DNA from: Ptiloglossa arizonensis
Lineage: Eukaryota > Arthropoda > Insecta > Hymenoptera > Colletidae
Length of the DNA stretch: 64,000 nucleotides
Assembly: GCF_051014685.1 (NCBI RefSeq)
Contig: NC_135055.1
Coordinates: 16,604,001-16,668,000, forward strand
Direction: 5' to 3'
Part shown: in pieces, positions 47,871 through 60,849 of the stretch
Layout of the letters: the number at the start of each line of letters is the position of its first letter
How positions within the stretch are numbered: the stretch's first letter is position 1
Notes under the pieces: generated by a model
Database searches by the model: none
Told to the model about the DNA's origin: nothing
What the model saw: the letters and a program-made list of their open reading frames with translations, nothing else
Program-made: the position numbers and the translations under genes

Positions 47871-49539
47871 TTTGATTTTCGTTCGCGAAAAGTCTGGAAA
47901 TTATTTTACAGTAAATATCCTCCAACGAACGATTATACTATAAGAGTTTGCATGAAAGTATCGTTGACAATTGAAACGATACTTGCAGCAATTGTCACGG
48001 TACAGATTATACAAAATCGAAATACACGATAAGAAGGAAGGTAGAAAAAGTTGTTGCGATAAATTTGACGCGCTTTACTCCCGTGCCGGAATAATTTCAT
48101 CCGAAGATAATTAATAAATTTTCCTCGTTAACGCGTACACTCGAAGGTTCGATCGGCGCGCATCGTAGACCGATCGTTCCACCGAATTAACAAATACCTA
48201 TTTAACAATTCATCGCGGTGTGTATTCGTCGTTAACGTCCATTACAAGCGTCTACCCGTGTTAACCCCAATTAATATCGTTATTATTAATTTTCTTTGGA
48301 TATATCCATCAAATATCATTATTAACTTGTACTTTTACGATAATTATCCTCCGCGTTGATACCGCGTTATCTTTTATTCATAAAACTCGCGCAACATGCA
48401 GCTTTTCGAAAGTAACTCCCGGTTATCTCTAATTAATTTGATGAAATAAGTTTTCGGTTGCTGTACGCTACTCGTTGCATATGTATTCGACGGTTTATCT
48501 TGTGTTTATAATATTTGTACCGAAGTAGACACAAAACACAGGGTTGAAACGTAATACGCGATGAAAAACTGCTCGCTTCGGCTAATACCGCTCCGCTTAT
48601 GTATGTATTTATTATCTCGAAAAAAGATTAGGAAGGCAGACGTGTTTCGACCAGCCAATGGTGTTACAATAACAGTGCATTATTCCTCTAACCGAGCCAA
48701 GAAGGATATCAAGATAGGCGCTATTTATATGCGCCAGATGAACACCCGATAAATATCGCGCTAACGTGGTGCTAAGAGGAAGTGTTATGCACTCGAATGA
48801 ACTTTAATTTGCGATGCACCTTCATGAACTTTAATGTCCGATGCATCGCTGGGTGCTTGTTAATTAATTTAATTTAGTTTTACACGTATCGAGTTTATTT
48901 TAATTCTCGTTCGTATTAACCGTTTGATAATTTTTTTTTTATTAAACACCACCGCGGTGCGGGTATCGATGTTCCTTTCGTCGATACCGTGTTACGAAAC
49001 GTGTTCGATACCCGATCTCGGACACCCCGTGTTGGTCCACTTTCGCGCGGCGAATGTAAACTTAAGCTCATTCAAATTTATGTGGAGGTGGATTTCGTGT
49101 CTTGAAACGAAAAACGTGATCCTCGCGGTTTTCGTGCCGTGTGCCCGTAAACTCCTTGATAGATCTCCTTTCGAGACGCTCAGCTATTTGGTATACAAGC
49201 TTGCGACTAATCGATTCAATCTTCCCCGTTCCCAGATGGACAGACCGTGCATCGACGACTTTACGATCGCTTTTTAGATTCTTTCGCATCGTTGTTGCAC
49301 GCAAATGCCCTACCAAACGCGGCGGGTTGATTCTATTTTAGAGAAGCGTTTTTCCCGGAGATGCTACGTTCACCGTGAAATATTCCGCGAAAGCAGGTGG
49401 TTCGAGGAGGCATTTATCGCGTCGGAAGATTCGTTACCTGCGTGACATCTTTGCGAAAATTTCGAAGCGATCGTAAATATCCCTTACAGAGTCCTTTTGT
49501 GTTTATTCCGGTCACGATGTTCGAATTTTTCTTCTCGGT
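47871..49539. other. AT-rich unique DNA, no gene recognised
   Basis: 48360-48870 is complex, with GGCGC-(9 nt)-GCGCC at 48717-48735 and repeated GAACTTTAAT--GCGATGCA words near 48797-48845. It may contain regulatory DNA. Confidence 0.35.
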
Positions 49540-50655
49540 GTTAAATAAAACAGATTTTCCATCGTTTGGATACGAAAATTTGTAACAGACACGTTTCGAG
49601 GAAGAATTAACTCGTATTACGTACCCCGTACTGTTCAGAATGTTGTACACCAATTATTCGGAAGATTTAACGTGAATTGTATTTCTTCTGTGAAAGATTC
49701 TCGAGTGTTCATTTTTATTTCTCGTCGTTTGAACATTTCAGGCGTTACGTTCTTGTTAATTGTAAGTTAAGTAAGTCGAGAACTGGGATGTAAGTTAAGT
49801 AAGCATGTAAGTTATGAACTATCGAAAAACATACTTCACGTACTTGTTATTAGTGTCGTAATTATTCGGAAGATTTAAAGAAGATTATAATGTGTCGCGA
49901 AGATTGTATTATTTGTGTCGCGAAAGATACTTGAGTATCAATCTTTATTATTCGTCGTTGGAAAATTTGAGAACTAAGTGGTAATGTTCTTGTTAATTGT
50001 GAAAGATTTGAGTTACTTCTCTCAGTGTGGACTCTCTAAGAACGCAATTTTTCCTTCGATAATTCTATTAACTGGGTTATTACTAATGGTTCGTAATTAA
50101 AATTTGTAATGGACACGTTTCGAGGGAGAATCAACGCGTATTAACGATCTCTTAAACGATCTTCGAATAGAATTTTCCTTATTCTACGGTTCTTCGACCA
50201 TGAATCGTTAAAAGATTCGTTCTTCGACAAGGAAATTTATTAATTCCAGTAATACCAACGCGGCTGAAACGAAGATAATAGTATCTTTTCAATAATCGCG
50301 AAGAGCGCCGGCAACACGCACGTTTTGTAGTAACGAATCCCTTCCGTTAAACAGATAAGTAAAGTAAGTCAAATTATAATTTCTAATAAATAATAAATAC
50401 ATTTCGAAGAGGAATTATGGCGAATGCTTCGATAAACATTTTCGAGTAATCTTCTAAACGATCTTCGAACAGAGTTTTCCACGTTTTGCAATTCTTCGGC
50501 CATGAATTGCTAAAATCGTTCGCCCGTCGACGAGGAAATTATTAATTCTAGACACACATACGCGGCTGAAACGAAGCTAGAGTTTCTTTCCAATAATTAC
50601 AAAGGGGTGCTGTAACACGCACGTCTCGTAGTAACGAATCTCTTCCGTTTTGACG
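49540..50655 (+). repeat. Degenerate nested duplications of about 210 and 290 bp
   Basis: ATTATTCGGAAGATTTAA blocks near 49652 and 49861 lead to TTCTTGTTAATTGT. ACACGTTTCGAGG--GAAT-AAC blocks lie near 49588 and 50113. A unit with ACGATCTTCGAA-AGA-TTTTCC, GCGGCTGAAACGAAG and GTAGTAACGAATC-CTTCCGTT is at 50155-50350 and again at 50455-50650. TAAGTTAAGTAAG words occur near 49763 and 49791. Confidence 0.65.
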
Positions 50656-51129
50656 AAGGTGCAACGATTATGCAGATTTCCTGATCCTTTCGAATCGGAT
50701 TGCGTGACAGACGCGCTTGGGTACCATCCACTTAGGCCCCTGGCAACCCGTTAGAGCGATATTACGTAAACGATGAGGATAAAAACAAAGTCGGAAGGTA
50801 GCAGTGTATCATTCCGGATTATAATCTCTGGACGGGGAGGGATCTGTTAAATTACTGGCACACGAAACCGCCGCATTAATATTAAAAGTCCGTTATTTGC
50901 GTAAACATTAGTCCCTCGACGAATTGAATATCGTCGAGTTAACGATCTTGAGAACAACTTTCCTCTCTCGATGTTCGTCCCGGAGACGTTCAAAATTCTA
51001 TTTCTGGGTATTTACGGGTATCCTGTACCATGGAACAATATTCTCAGAGAAAAACTAATTTTTACAAGCGAATGATACGAAAATTAAGATGTACAATTTG
51101 AATATTCGATCGATGTTACCGTTCACCGT
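50656..51129. other. Unique DNA
   Basis: No gene or repeat is recognised. Confidence 0.3.
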
Positions 51130-51605
51130 GAAATAATTCCCTTCGTTTTGAATCTTTGTAATTTCTCTACTCGCAAAAAATTCTATCGACCCTTTATCAA
51201 TAACAGAAAAATTGGAAGAGAAAGGTTCAAAACTGAACAAATTCTCTCCAATTTAAATCTTTGTAATTTCCCTACTCGCAAAAAATTCTATCGACCCTCT
51301 ATCAATAACAGAAAAATCCAAAGACAAAGGTTCAAAACTGAACAAATTCCCTCCAATTTAAATCTTTGTAATTTCTCTACTCGCAAAAAATTCTATCGAC
51401 CCTCTATCAATAACAGCAAAATTCAAAGACAAAGGTTCAAAACTGAACAAATTCCCTCCAATTTAAATCTTTGTAATTTCTCTACTCGCAAAAAATTCAA
51501 AATTCTATCGACCCTCAAGTCAATGACAGAAAAATTCAAAGACAAAGGTTCAAAACTGAACAACTTCCTTCCAATTCTAAATCTTCGTAACTTTTCTCCT
51601 GGCAA
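51130..51605 (+). repeat. Tandem repeat, 105-bp unit, about 4.5 copies
   Basis: AATCTTTGTAATTTCTCTAC begins each unit, followed by TCGCAAAAAATTCTATCGACC, CAATAACAGAAAAAT and AAAGGTTCAAAACTGAACAA. Because 105 is divisible by three, one frame stays open as a 35-residue repeat. The second frame on the other strand is also partly open. I see no domain. Confidence 0.9.
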
Positions 51606-52289
51606 AAATGTCTCCTCTGTTATAAAATCGTATCGAGTGTCGATCGACTGCATTCGAAAAGCCGCGATTTCCAAGGAAAGCATCGATCACTCCGGATCTG
51701 GATCGCGCGATGGCGGACGCGTGACACGCACGCCCTCGTATCTGGTTTCACCGTGTTCGTAAACGCGGTGTGCCCGTGATTTAGCGCAAGCGTCGCATCT
51801 GGCGTTCTTGAGCGTCCGCGGGGCCTTCGACGCCGCGGACCAAGAAGAGCCAGCCCGAGAGAGGCCGCCGCGAAAAAGAATTCCATGCACTCTCGTCGGT
51901 GCAGGTGCACGCACACGCGTCTACCTGGCCAGCCGGCTCGCTGACAAGCCGCTCCCGCGGGCAAAGTTCAATGCTAGGAGCTCCTTCTTGTTTTATGTAC
52001 CGGATTACGCTTCGCCTGCCTCGGAAGTAGCATCTCCCTGGAGGCTCGCGGCTCTCGTCGCGCCAACGGAGAAAAACCCGCGTAAAAACCCTGAGAGGGA
52101 TACGTCCGGTTGGAGCTCTTCTTTAACGCCAACCGGCAGCTGGAGTTTCGGTGAGCGTCGCGTGGAATTGATTTCGTTGCCCAAATTTTGACCGAGCACC
52201 TGTCGCGTCACGACTATCGCGTTTGCATCGAATCGAATCGACGAGGAGATGTTTTTCAACATGGGAGTGACGGTAACGGTGCGAAGCAA
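51606..52289. other. CpG-rich unique DNA
   Basis: No gene is recognised. Open frames overlap on both strands without domains. Confidence 0.3.
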
Positions 52290-52560
52290 CGGTTTAGGAA
52301 GCTTTTCGTTCGATTAGACTCGAGAATTTGAATGTTCGGTGTGATCGAGAGTGAGATTGCGTGGAGCGACAATTTAGGAAGGTTCAGGTCAGATTAGAGT
52401 TGAGAATTTGGACGTTCTGTGTGACTGAAAGTGGAATTGCGTGGAGCAACAATTTAGGAAGGTTTAGCACAGAGATGGTGTGGGGCAACAATTTAGGAAG
52501 GTTTAGGTCTGATTAGATTTGAGAATTTTGATGTTTAGTGTGATCGAGAGTAAGGCTGAG
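52290..52560 (+). repeat. Degenerate tandem repeat, about 75-90-bp unit, three copies
   Basis: CAACAATTTAGGAAGGTTTAG or variants recur near 52287, 52367, 52445 and 52485. They are followed by GATTAGA-T-GAGAATTTGATGTT and TGTGA--GAGAGT. Confidence 0.7.
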
Positions 52561-54234
52561 CGAGATGCAAGTGCAATGTTGCATTGAGTTTGTGAGATTT
52601 TGGAGCAGGGAGTACTATCGTGGAACGAAAGATTGAGGAGGTGTCAGTTTGATTGAAATCAATAAGTTTGATGTTCGATGTGACTGGTATGAAGTTAGAA
52701 TGTAGAAAGTTAGAATTGTATAAAGACTGGACCGAAAGAGAGAGTAAGATGTAATGACGTGCAAGTGTAATGTTGCATTAGATTTTTACGGTTTCAGAGT
52801 AGAGAGTAAGTTCAAAAAGACTCGGTGTGTACATGTTTGGGTGACGTAGAGTCTGGATGACACAGTGTAGGTGGAAAGTTACGAAAGTTACACAGTGGGT
52901 GGGTACGTTGTACACCACTTTGCAATTTGTTTTGGTAAATTCTCCAACTTTTGAATCTAGAAGGGTCTAAGATCCAGAAAAGGATTATCGTAACATTGCA
53001 CGAAGCAGGGTCTCCGAACTTTTAAAGTTAGATTCGATGGTGCATCACTGAGCCAAGTCTGGTCTCCGTTTCGTAGTGAAATGCCAAGGATCAGAGTCGG
53101 GTCGAAGACTTCTTTAAATTAGAGTTCCACGAAAAGTTAAAGATCCTTCGAAATCTCTGAATCAAGTTATCGACAAATATCTCGTCAACTCTTCTCAACA
53201 CTGAACAACTCTCTCCTAACCAATCCGTCGAAGTCTCATCGAACAGAAACATCGCAACCCAAGACAGAGTCCTGTCACAGAGAGGACTCTCGTCATCCAC
53301 AGAACAAGATCTCACAATTTTCATAGTTAAACTATGAGTACTCGATCATCGATACAATTATGAGTGAGTACTCGATCATCAAGTCGAAGACTCTGAAGAC
53401 TCCACGAGTGTTTCAAACACCTGTCACGAAAAGTTAAAGGCCCTTCGAGCCCTCTAAATCAACCCATCTACACTTCTCTAGCCAACCCACAACATTCTAT
53501 AAATTCTCAACACTGATCACTTACCCAACCGATCCAACAACTTGGATCCCAATTTTGATACCCAACATCGGAACATTCTTCAGCCCAGAAAGGAAATGTT
53601 GCTCTCTCAAAATTACTTTGGCTGTCAGGGTCGATAACGAAAGTGTCCAATCCGGGACAACGGTTTTCCACGAAGGCTCTCAGAGACGACGGGTGGAAAT
53701 CGGCGATTCGCGCACGAGTGTTCGGTTTCGTTCGTCGAAGGTGAACGTTTGAACCTTGCGCGGCGGGCGTTAACGCAGCAGAGGACGTCGTAACGAGGAT
53801 CGAATGGATTACACGTGCGCGTAATGACGTCGGGTCTCCTGGCGGTAGCGACCGGTAGCCGCCGGACGAGAGAATTGAAGCCTATCAGCCGCGAGGAACG
53901 CCGAGGAGAGTAGCTGCGACGCGGGGTTAATAGAGATCGCGTCAGTCTACCGGTCTCTCTACATGTATAATATTCCGTGTCAGGGTCACATGGTTCGAAG
54001 AAAAATCGTTCTTTACGGGCTGCGTGCCGCGCGTCCGAACAGGGGAATATTCATTTTGTCAGTCGTTTATTTTCGACTCGTCGAACGAACGTTCCACCTT
54101 CACCCTGTGACAGTCGTGTGCGATTTCGTTCTCACGGTGTTGCTCGCCAACCTCGAAGGTAACGATAACGTTAGTCGGTAAGAGTGGTGCATCTGGGAGC
54201 ACTATCGACGGATGAGTTATACGATTTTATTAAG
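52561..54234. other. Unique DNA, CpG-rich at 53640-54180
   Basis: A weak duplication of CGAAAAGTTAAAG-CCTTCGA-CTCT lies near 53130 and 53427. No gene is recognised. Confidence 0.35.
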
Positions 54235-54800
54235 GATACGTACAGTTTTCATAGTTGGAGGAAAAGAGGGCGGAACGTTCTTGAAAGTATCGAGGCAGGT
54301 GCAATTATAGGGGTAGTATGTAAAATTGATCTTTTGTGTGGTAGGTATATCTACGGTGTTTGATGAATTTAGCTTTTGGATTTGTCTGGTGAAAGGTACG
54401 CGTGCAAGTATCGAGGTTTCAGGAAGATGGGAGTGGAAATTCTTGGAAGTATCGAGGTAGGTGCAATTATAGGGGTAGAAGTGTAAAATTGGTCTTTTGG
54501 GTGGTAGGTATATCTACTGTGTTCGATGAATTTAGCATTTGAATTTGTCAACATAGAGCAAGGCACGCGTGCAAGTATTGGGGTTTTATTTCTCGGGGTG
54601 CTATTGTAGAGAATTGAAATATCGAGGTAAATGCAATTATAGAGGTAATAAGTGAAATTAAACTTGCATATACTAGGTACTCCTAGATGGAAGATATAAT
54701 ACTCGATGAAATTAATTTTTGGATTTGTCAACACTGTATAAGGTACGTGTGCAAGTATCGAGGTTGAATTACTCGAGCTTCCACTGTACAGAGTTTTCAT
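54235..54800 (+). repeat. Tandem repeat, about 175-bp unit, three copies
   Basis: AAGTATCGAGGTAGGTGCAATTATAGGGGTAG begins units near 54285 and 54448, with a diverged one near 54618. Each includes GGTAGGTATATCTAC, GATGAATTTAGC and CGTGCAAGTATCGAGGTTT. Confidence 0.85.
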
Positions 54801-54894
54801 TTTGTCGACTCACGAGTGACACGTTCGAAGGCAATAAAGACTCAAAATTTGTTTATTTACCATCTCTTGGATTTATCTTGAATGTATAGTGTAC

Positions 54895-55085
54895 GTATGT
54901 ATCGTAGGGAGAAAGAAAGATCAGTTCTGAAAGAAATTACGAGGCGTGTACGGGGTCAGACGTTTTAGTCGGGCTCCGTCGGGTCTGGGACTACGTAACA
55001 ATTACTCGACACTGTCCACATTCCACTTACTCATGGTACCACATTCCTATGAACCCGGAACTGATCTTCCCTTCTCCCTGTAATA
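54895..55085 (+). mobile_element. Dispersed element fragment (family of 16437-16625)
   Basis: Shares TAGGGAGAAA-AAAGATCAGT, GTCAGACGTTTTAGTC, ATTACTCGACACTGTCCACA and ACTTACTCAT-GTACCACATT with 16437-16625, in the same order and spacing. Identity is about 75-80 percent. No coding capacity. Confidence 0.75.
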
Positions 55086-55309
55086 GCTAGGCTGTAGCAC
55101 GAGGCCGGTAACTCTTATCAAAGTTTAATTTCTCAGCGAGAGACACGTATAGACCTAATTCTAAATTATGGAAAATTACCAATCGTGGAACATTTTTAGC
55201 ACCATTGAAACGATATTCGGAAAAATAAATAAATAACTTACACGTTAGATCTCTGCTACACTGTTCCCTTTTTACCTAACTACTCGTACAAACTTAGAAG
55301 CAAGGATCA

Positions 55310-55705
55310 TCTTATAAGTCCCAAAACTCAAGAATCTCGAGTTCTCTCAAGTTTCCAAAAATGTTCCACCAAGTTGAATACCACGAGAAAAATAATAAAA
55401 ATAATCCTAAAAATCCTCTAGAGTCCCTACCATTGTCAAACACCCTGCGAGATAAGATAATTTTTACAATTCCCAAACCTTAAGAATCTCGATCAAGATT
55501 CTCCAGAAACTTGAAAGATTTTTCTAAATTAAATCTCATACCAAAAAATGGTAAAAACAATCCCCAAGTAAGACAAGAGTAGCAACCTAATAATTCCCAA
55601 AATCCGATAAAATCGATACAAAATACTATAAGAATTCTCCTTCGAGATCTTAAGGATTTCTCAACGAAATTGAATCTCACAAGACGACAAAAACGTTCCC
55701 AAAAA
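55310..55705 (+). repeat. Degenerate tandem repeat, about 130-bp unit, three copies
   Basis: AATTCCCAAA or AAGTCCCAAA, followed by AAGAATCTCGA or AGAATTCTC, TTGAATCTCA-type blocks and ACAATCCC/ACGTTCCC. High divergence. Confidence 0.5.
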
Positions 55706-57399
55706 TGATCCCGAGTCACCTGCGTAAACTCTGCTTCGTCGAACCGAGAAGAACGGAGAACGTGAATCTCGAATTTTTCGAGTTGGAAGCGCAGTCATCT
55801 CGATCCATTGATCTTCCGTGTGCGGGGCATCGATCGTGTGTTGTTCGTTAACATCGCGCGTGCAGCGCGTCGATGTCGGCGCCGATAAGAGAGATAAGGG
55901 GTGGGTTCGATGTATAATTATGCTTCACGCGATACGCGGTATCCAGCCGTGTGCGAAGTGGATCGTATTTTCCTGCTCGGTTCTATCGGATCGTTAGACA
56001 GCGGTATTGTCCATTAATCGGATCGGGGCGATCGCGTAACGAGCCCCGACGCGAAATCGAATTTACGGTCAATTGGCAACGGGTCGAGAAATGATCTTGT
56101 CTTCGGCGATGATTGCTAATTGATCGTGCGGGAACGAACGTTACCATCGAGCAGCGTTCGATTTATCGGGAGTTTCCCCCGATCGCGATCCTGAATGAAA
56201 AATCAGTACCGCGCGTGCGTGGATGAACACGCACAAAGGAGCGTGAACACGTGTCGCGTAATAGGAAAAGAACAACGCGATTCCATTAAAGAGCAGGCAA
56301 AATGTTCGAGGTTAAAAATTCCCTAAACCTGTTCCGAGCTACCTACCGACAATCGTTGCTGCGAGCTGTTGAAAAAATATGAAAAAAAGGTTCGTGTATC
56401 CACAGGAACTCTTACCCGTCCCGTAATTGAACGTTATCGCGTTTTACGTTGGTTTTTATGAAAAGGAATTTCATCGTCGGAAGAAGAAGAAGAAGATGCA
56501 ATTTCGCCCGTCGACGGTCACCGATAGAAGGTTTGTAGGCGTAATAAAGCTTTTTTACCGAAATTAAACGGAGTTCGTTACGATCTGTTGTTGCACCGAC
56601 GATCACCTATCTCTTTGCTACTCCCCCTCTCCTTCGACCGCCATCAACCCCCTCTACCCCCCCTACGTGATCGCCAGTCATCCCTACCAGCTCTTTCTAT
56701 TTATCCGCGGTTCGCTCGCTCTCGAGCCCCCGTAGCTTATTATCATTATTTCGCGATAAAGGTATGAAATAATCGAGAGACGTTCTCTGTACCACACTTA
56801 TCAAGCTGTACAGACAGGGGTTAGGAAGAAGGGGGAGGGCTGGGGAGTACCTGGAGGGAAACGGGTGAGTATATATCGGAGAACCGGGTACGATGTTGAT
56901 GCCGATACCTAATCGATCGAGATCCAATCGAATATTATGGCTAACGAGCTGTCACGCCTGCCTGAACACGATGTTGGAATCATCCTTTTCCACGGGCAAC
57001 GAGATCCTTCACCTCGGGTACCGACGCGCCTAACCTTTCGCTTTTCAGTGATCATTTGACACCGGTGGAAAATTTATGCTACCAGCTCGCGGAGATAACG
57101 ATCACCGATCGCGCGGCGCGAGTCGGTTCTTCGATAATTAATTTACCGCTCTGCGTATTCCCGACACTGCGAATAGAACGTTGCTAGGCCACCTGACTAC
57201 AACTATCCAACGAGTACGATCGAGAGTAGAGATAACGAGAGAAAAAGAAAAAAAGATACTACTTGCTGGTTAGAACGTTCAATTCTGATTACGGACTACC
57301 GAAATTTTCAGCAACGCTAATATCGTACACTTGAGATCGGTGAGCTTCGACTTACCCGCGATGGCTTCTCCGAGTCACGATCCAAAGGACGAACAACCT
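55706..57399. other. CpG-rich unique DNA, no gene recognised
   Basis: Complex CpG-containing DNA with a short (GAA)5 near 56479. No domain-like frame. Confidence 0.3.
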
Positions 57400-57745
57400 T
57401 GGGTTACTGGTCACCCAGCTCGAAGAAGGACGTCTCGACGTGTGTACAGTCACCTGGTGACGCAGTATTCTCACTCACGATTTGAATCTCGACTTGAATC
57501 CAACATTTGAACAATCTTGTGTTCTTGTATACTCTTCGAAAATTGAACAATCTGGTCACCAAACTCGAAGAACGTAGTCTTAGTGTATCTATAGACACCT
57601 GGTGACGCAGTATTCGCACTCACGATCGGTTTAAATCCAAAACATGAAGAATCTTCTGTTCTTGTTCACCAAGCTCGAGGAACGTAGTCTTAGTATATGT
57701 ATAGACACCTGATGACGCAGTATTCTCACTCACGATTTCACTCTC
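57400..57745 (+). repeat. Tandem repeat, about 125-bp average unit, three copies
   Basis: TCACC-A-CTCGA-GAACGTAGTCTTAGT-type blocks lie near 57411, 57555 and 57666. Each is followed by ACACCTGGTGACGCAGTATTC or a near copy and CTCACGAT. Confidence 0.82.
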
Positions 57746-57974
57746 GGTTCAAATCGGCCAAATGTTAAATGTTCACTCGAGAGTTGAAAATAACCATTAA
57801 AAATAGGAACTGTTCTTACCATCTGCACAAACATCACCCCCATGTGTGCACGTGAAAGAGTCCTTGCACTCTTCTTACGCCTATTTGGTTCTCTCGAAAA
57901 CAAAATCGTCAAACGAACACCGCAAATTACTGCCTACTCGACGGTCACGTATTTCGCAAATATTTTTCCCCTGT

Positions 57975-58086
57975 ACTGAACAAGAAGAGTACTCACTTCA
58001 AGTCTAGGGTTCTCCATTCTCTATGATTCTACTAAACAATGAGAGTACTCGCTCCAAGTCTAGGGTTCTCCATTCCATAATTCTAT
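57975..58086 (+). repeat. Tandem duplication, 54-bp unit, two copies
   Basis: GAGTACTC-CTTCAAGTCTAGGG or its near copy and TTCTCCATTC recur at about 57987 and 58043. Confidence 0.85.
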
Positions 58087-58137
58087 CTGTCACCTAACAG
58101 ACACCAACAGGACTAGTTATTCCAACTCCAAGTTCCT

Positions 58138-58515
58138 TCATCCTCGACAATTGTAATCGAAATGTCGCAAGAGGACTGGTTACTCCGAATCGAACCCTCT
58201 GGCTGGTAGCTACCAACTAACGAACACCTCGATACTCTGTGACCCCTAACAATCTTATAGTCGAAAGCCTAACTACACCTTACACCCTAAAAAGCTACAC
58301 CTCTCCCAAGTCCATAGGAAAGAATCCTCGACGATTCTAATCGAAATGTCACAAGAGAACTGGTTACTCCGAATCGAACCCTCTGACTGGTAGCTACCAA
58401 CTAACGAACACCTCGTCACTCTGCGACCCCTAACAATCTTACGGTCGAAAGCCTAACTACACCTTACACCCTAAAAAGCTACACCTCTCCCAAGTCTATA
58501 CGAAAGAATCCCTAA
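58138..58515 (+). repeat. Recent tandem duplication, 184-bp unit, two copies
   Basis: TCCTCGACAATTGTAATCGA at 58141 and TCCTCGACGATTCTAATCGA at 58325 start two units that stay about 95 percent identical to AAAGAATCC near 58512. Confidence 0.93.
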
Positions 58516-60849
58516 GCTCGAATGCTCTATCTACCCTGTTCTCGGTCTCGAGTATCCCTCTCAAAACCGTCGGAGCATCAGTGTTGACCGATCTGGTGAA
58601 ACGGTGACGTAGAGCTTCTTCGACGTTCCTTCCGCGCGGGCTTAAATGGAAGAAACGACGTTTCGCCGGCAGATCGAGGCGAGGTTTTGCTCCGGACGAA
58701 GAAACCCGCGGCAGGGACGCTTCTTAGGCGATCGTACTTGCGCTACGCGTCCGCCGGCCGCGCAAAAACGCTTTCCGAGAATTTATTTACGAGTTGATTT
58801 GGAAGTCCCCGACTACGGGGGATCGGTGTTTTGCGCGGTGTATCGTCGGTATCGGGGACGGGGCACCGGGTGATTTGTATTCGGTACGTGTTGTTCAACG
58901 ACCAACTACCGACCAGCCATTGAAAAACGTCTAACATCGCCTTTCGAGTGGTACATCTTGTTACGGGGAATAAATTATGAGCCCCGTTCGGCGGCCACGG
59001 CGAAACGTCCATTACCTGGACGGGGATTAACCGAATGCCGGTTATCAGCGCCGAATCGGTAGCATCCGTCCGCGATCGGATACCCTGTCCCTCGAGATGG
59101 ATTGCGCGTTGGTGACTCGCGAATGCTCATTGTGTACAATAAGCAGGTATCGGGTGAACGGTCACCCTCTACGTTTCTTTAACACCAGCCCCGAGGACTT
59201 TTATTTTATCGAGCGACAGGAGACTTCGTCTTTCGGTGCCATTTTCGTTACGCGTCTACTTCTTACGAAAGGGATCACGAAGATTCGGTCGCTGAACATT
59301 GGTAGCTTTTGTAATTGGGGCATTTGTAAAATGAAAATTCTATTCCATTGTTATTTACGAGATTCTGTACCTTTTTTTTGTACTATTCGAAGAATGTTAA
59401 ATAGATGGAAAAATAACCTTGATCGAGAACAAGTGTATTTTATCGTATTATTTTTATCAGTGTCATATTTCGAGCCTAGTTGGGCCTCTTCGGTGAGAAG
59501 GTTTCCTTCTCTGTACTCGCGATTAAGATTCATACCGATAAGTATCTTTTGGTGTCCAAGATGGTAAACTACAAAGAAAGATACCGTACCCCTTTGGTAA
59601 CCGAGCTATCTGAAAGAAACCTACACCCCACTTGAAATCTACCTTCGCAATTGCTTTCCAAAGAATCACTCAAAACCAATCTATGCAATGTAGTACATTG
59701 TTAGAAATACACCGATTATTCTGTGTACTATTTTCGTTCGTTCCTAGACGGTACGGTGTATTGAATGAAAAATCGGTCATCGACCCGTTAATTACCAAAA
59801 TGGCACCCAGTCGCGTTTCTCGACGTATTTCCAGGAAGGTGGAAGATCTGCGCTAATTCTACAATAGGTAGCTTCTCCCTTCTTGTCGGTTCTGGACGCG
59901 GTGAGAGACGCTCGTGCACTATTCCGCGCGCACCTGTACTCGGTATTATATATAACGAGGCTTGCGCGCGGTGTCACCGATGCCCGGGTTCACCGTATAC
60001 GGTGGAATATTACGGCCATTAATCAACGACAGACCGTCGCGGAGGTGACGACAGTCCGACAGTTCTTTTCTGCTCCACTCGGCTCTGGATTTTGCCACGC
60101 AGCACGGATACCACCGCAACTCGGCCAGCTAGCCGCTGCACTTTGCAAGGAATTCCACGTGTTCCGTGAAAGAGGCGGATTCTTGAAAAAAAAAAAAGAA
60201 AAAACGTGGAAAAAGGAAGGAGAAACGGGGCTCTGGCATTGTGTCGCCGCGAGATATCTCGGAACCCCGCGCGGAAATAAAACTGTCGCCCCGCTACGTC
60301 GGGGAGGAACGTAAATCGGTGACGAGTGACGATTAATTCTCGCACGGAGTTTCTCGATGATATTTCCACCGATATCGCCAGTTATTGTATTGTTTAACGC
60401 TCTTAAGAGAGTTAGGCGCGATTCTCACTCGTTCTCGGTACGTGCTTGTCGGTGGTACTTTGAATACGATCATAACGCGTAGATGATAATAATTTTCGAA
60501 TCTTTCGAAGACGATCTTCGTTCGTTTTAAATGTAATGTCATTTTCATGGTGATGTTTCATAAATTTATCGTTTTACAGTCGATTAATACTTGGTATTTT
60601 TAAGTATATACTGAATCGTATTTGGGGTACTTGAAACGACGAGAGTTCAATTTTGTTGAAACGATATTATCCGAAGAATATACGTTGAAGAAACACCGAA
60701 CATAGTTTTGAAGTGGTTCTTCGCGTTAAAAGATCCGATTAAATATAATCGAAAGACATGAAAAAATATTTTAGATAGAAGTTAAAGTGTTCTCTTGATC
60801 ACTGTTACTTTTCCCAAGAAAATCATCCAGATTGTATTTTTACGTTTAG
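58516..60849. other. Unique DNA, no gene recognised
   Basis: CpG-rich at 58550-59100 and 59870-60330, AT-rich elsewhere. The open frame at 59097-59567 has no recognisable domain. Confidence 0.35.

Noticed and set aside
51148..51762. 204-codon frame with 35-residue repeats
   Set aside because: Explained by a 105-bp tandem repeat, with no signal, domain or start context.
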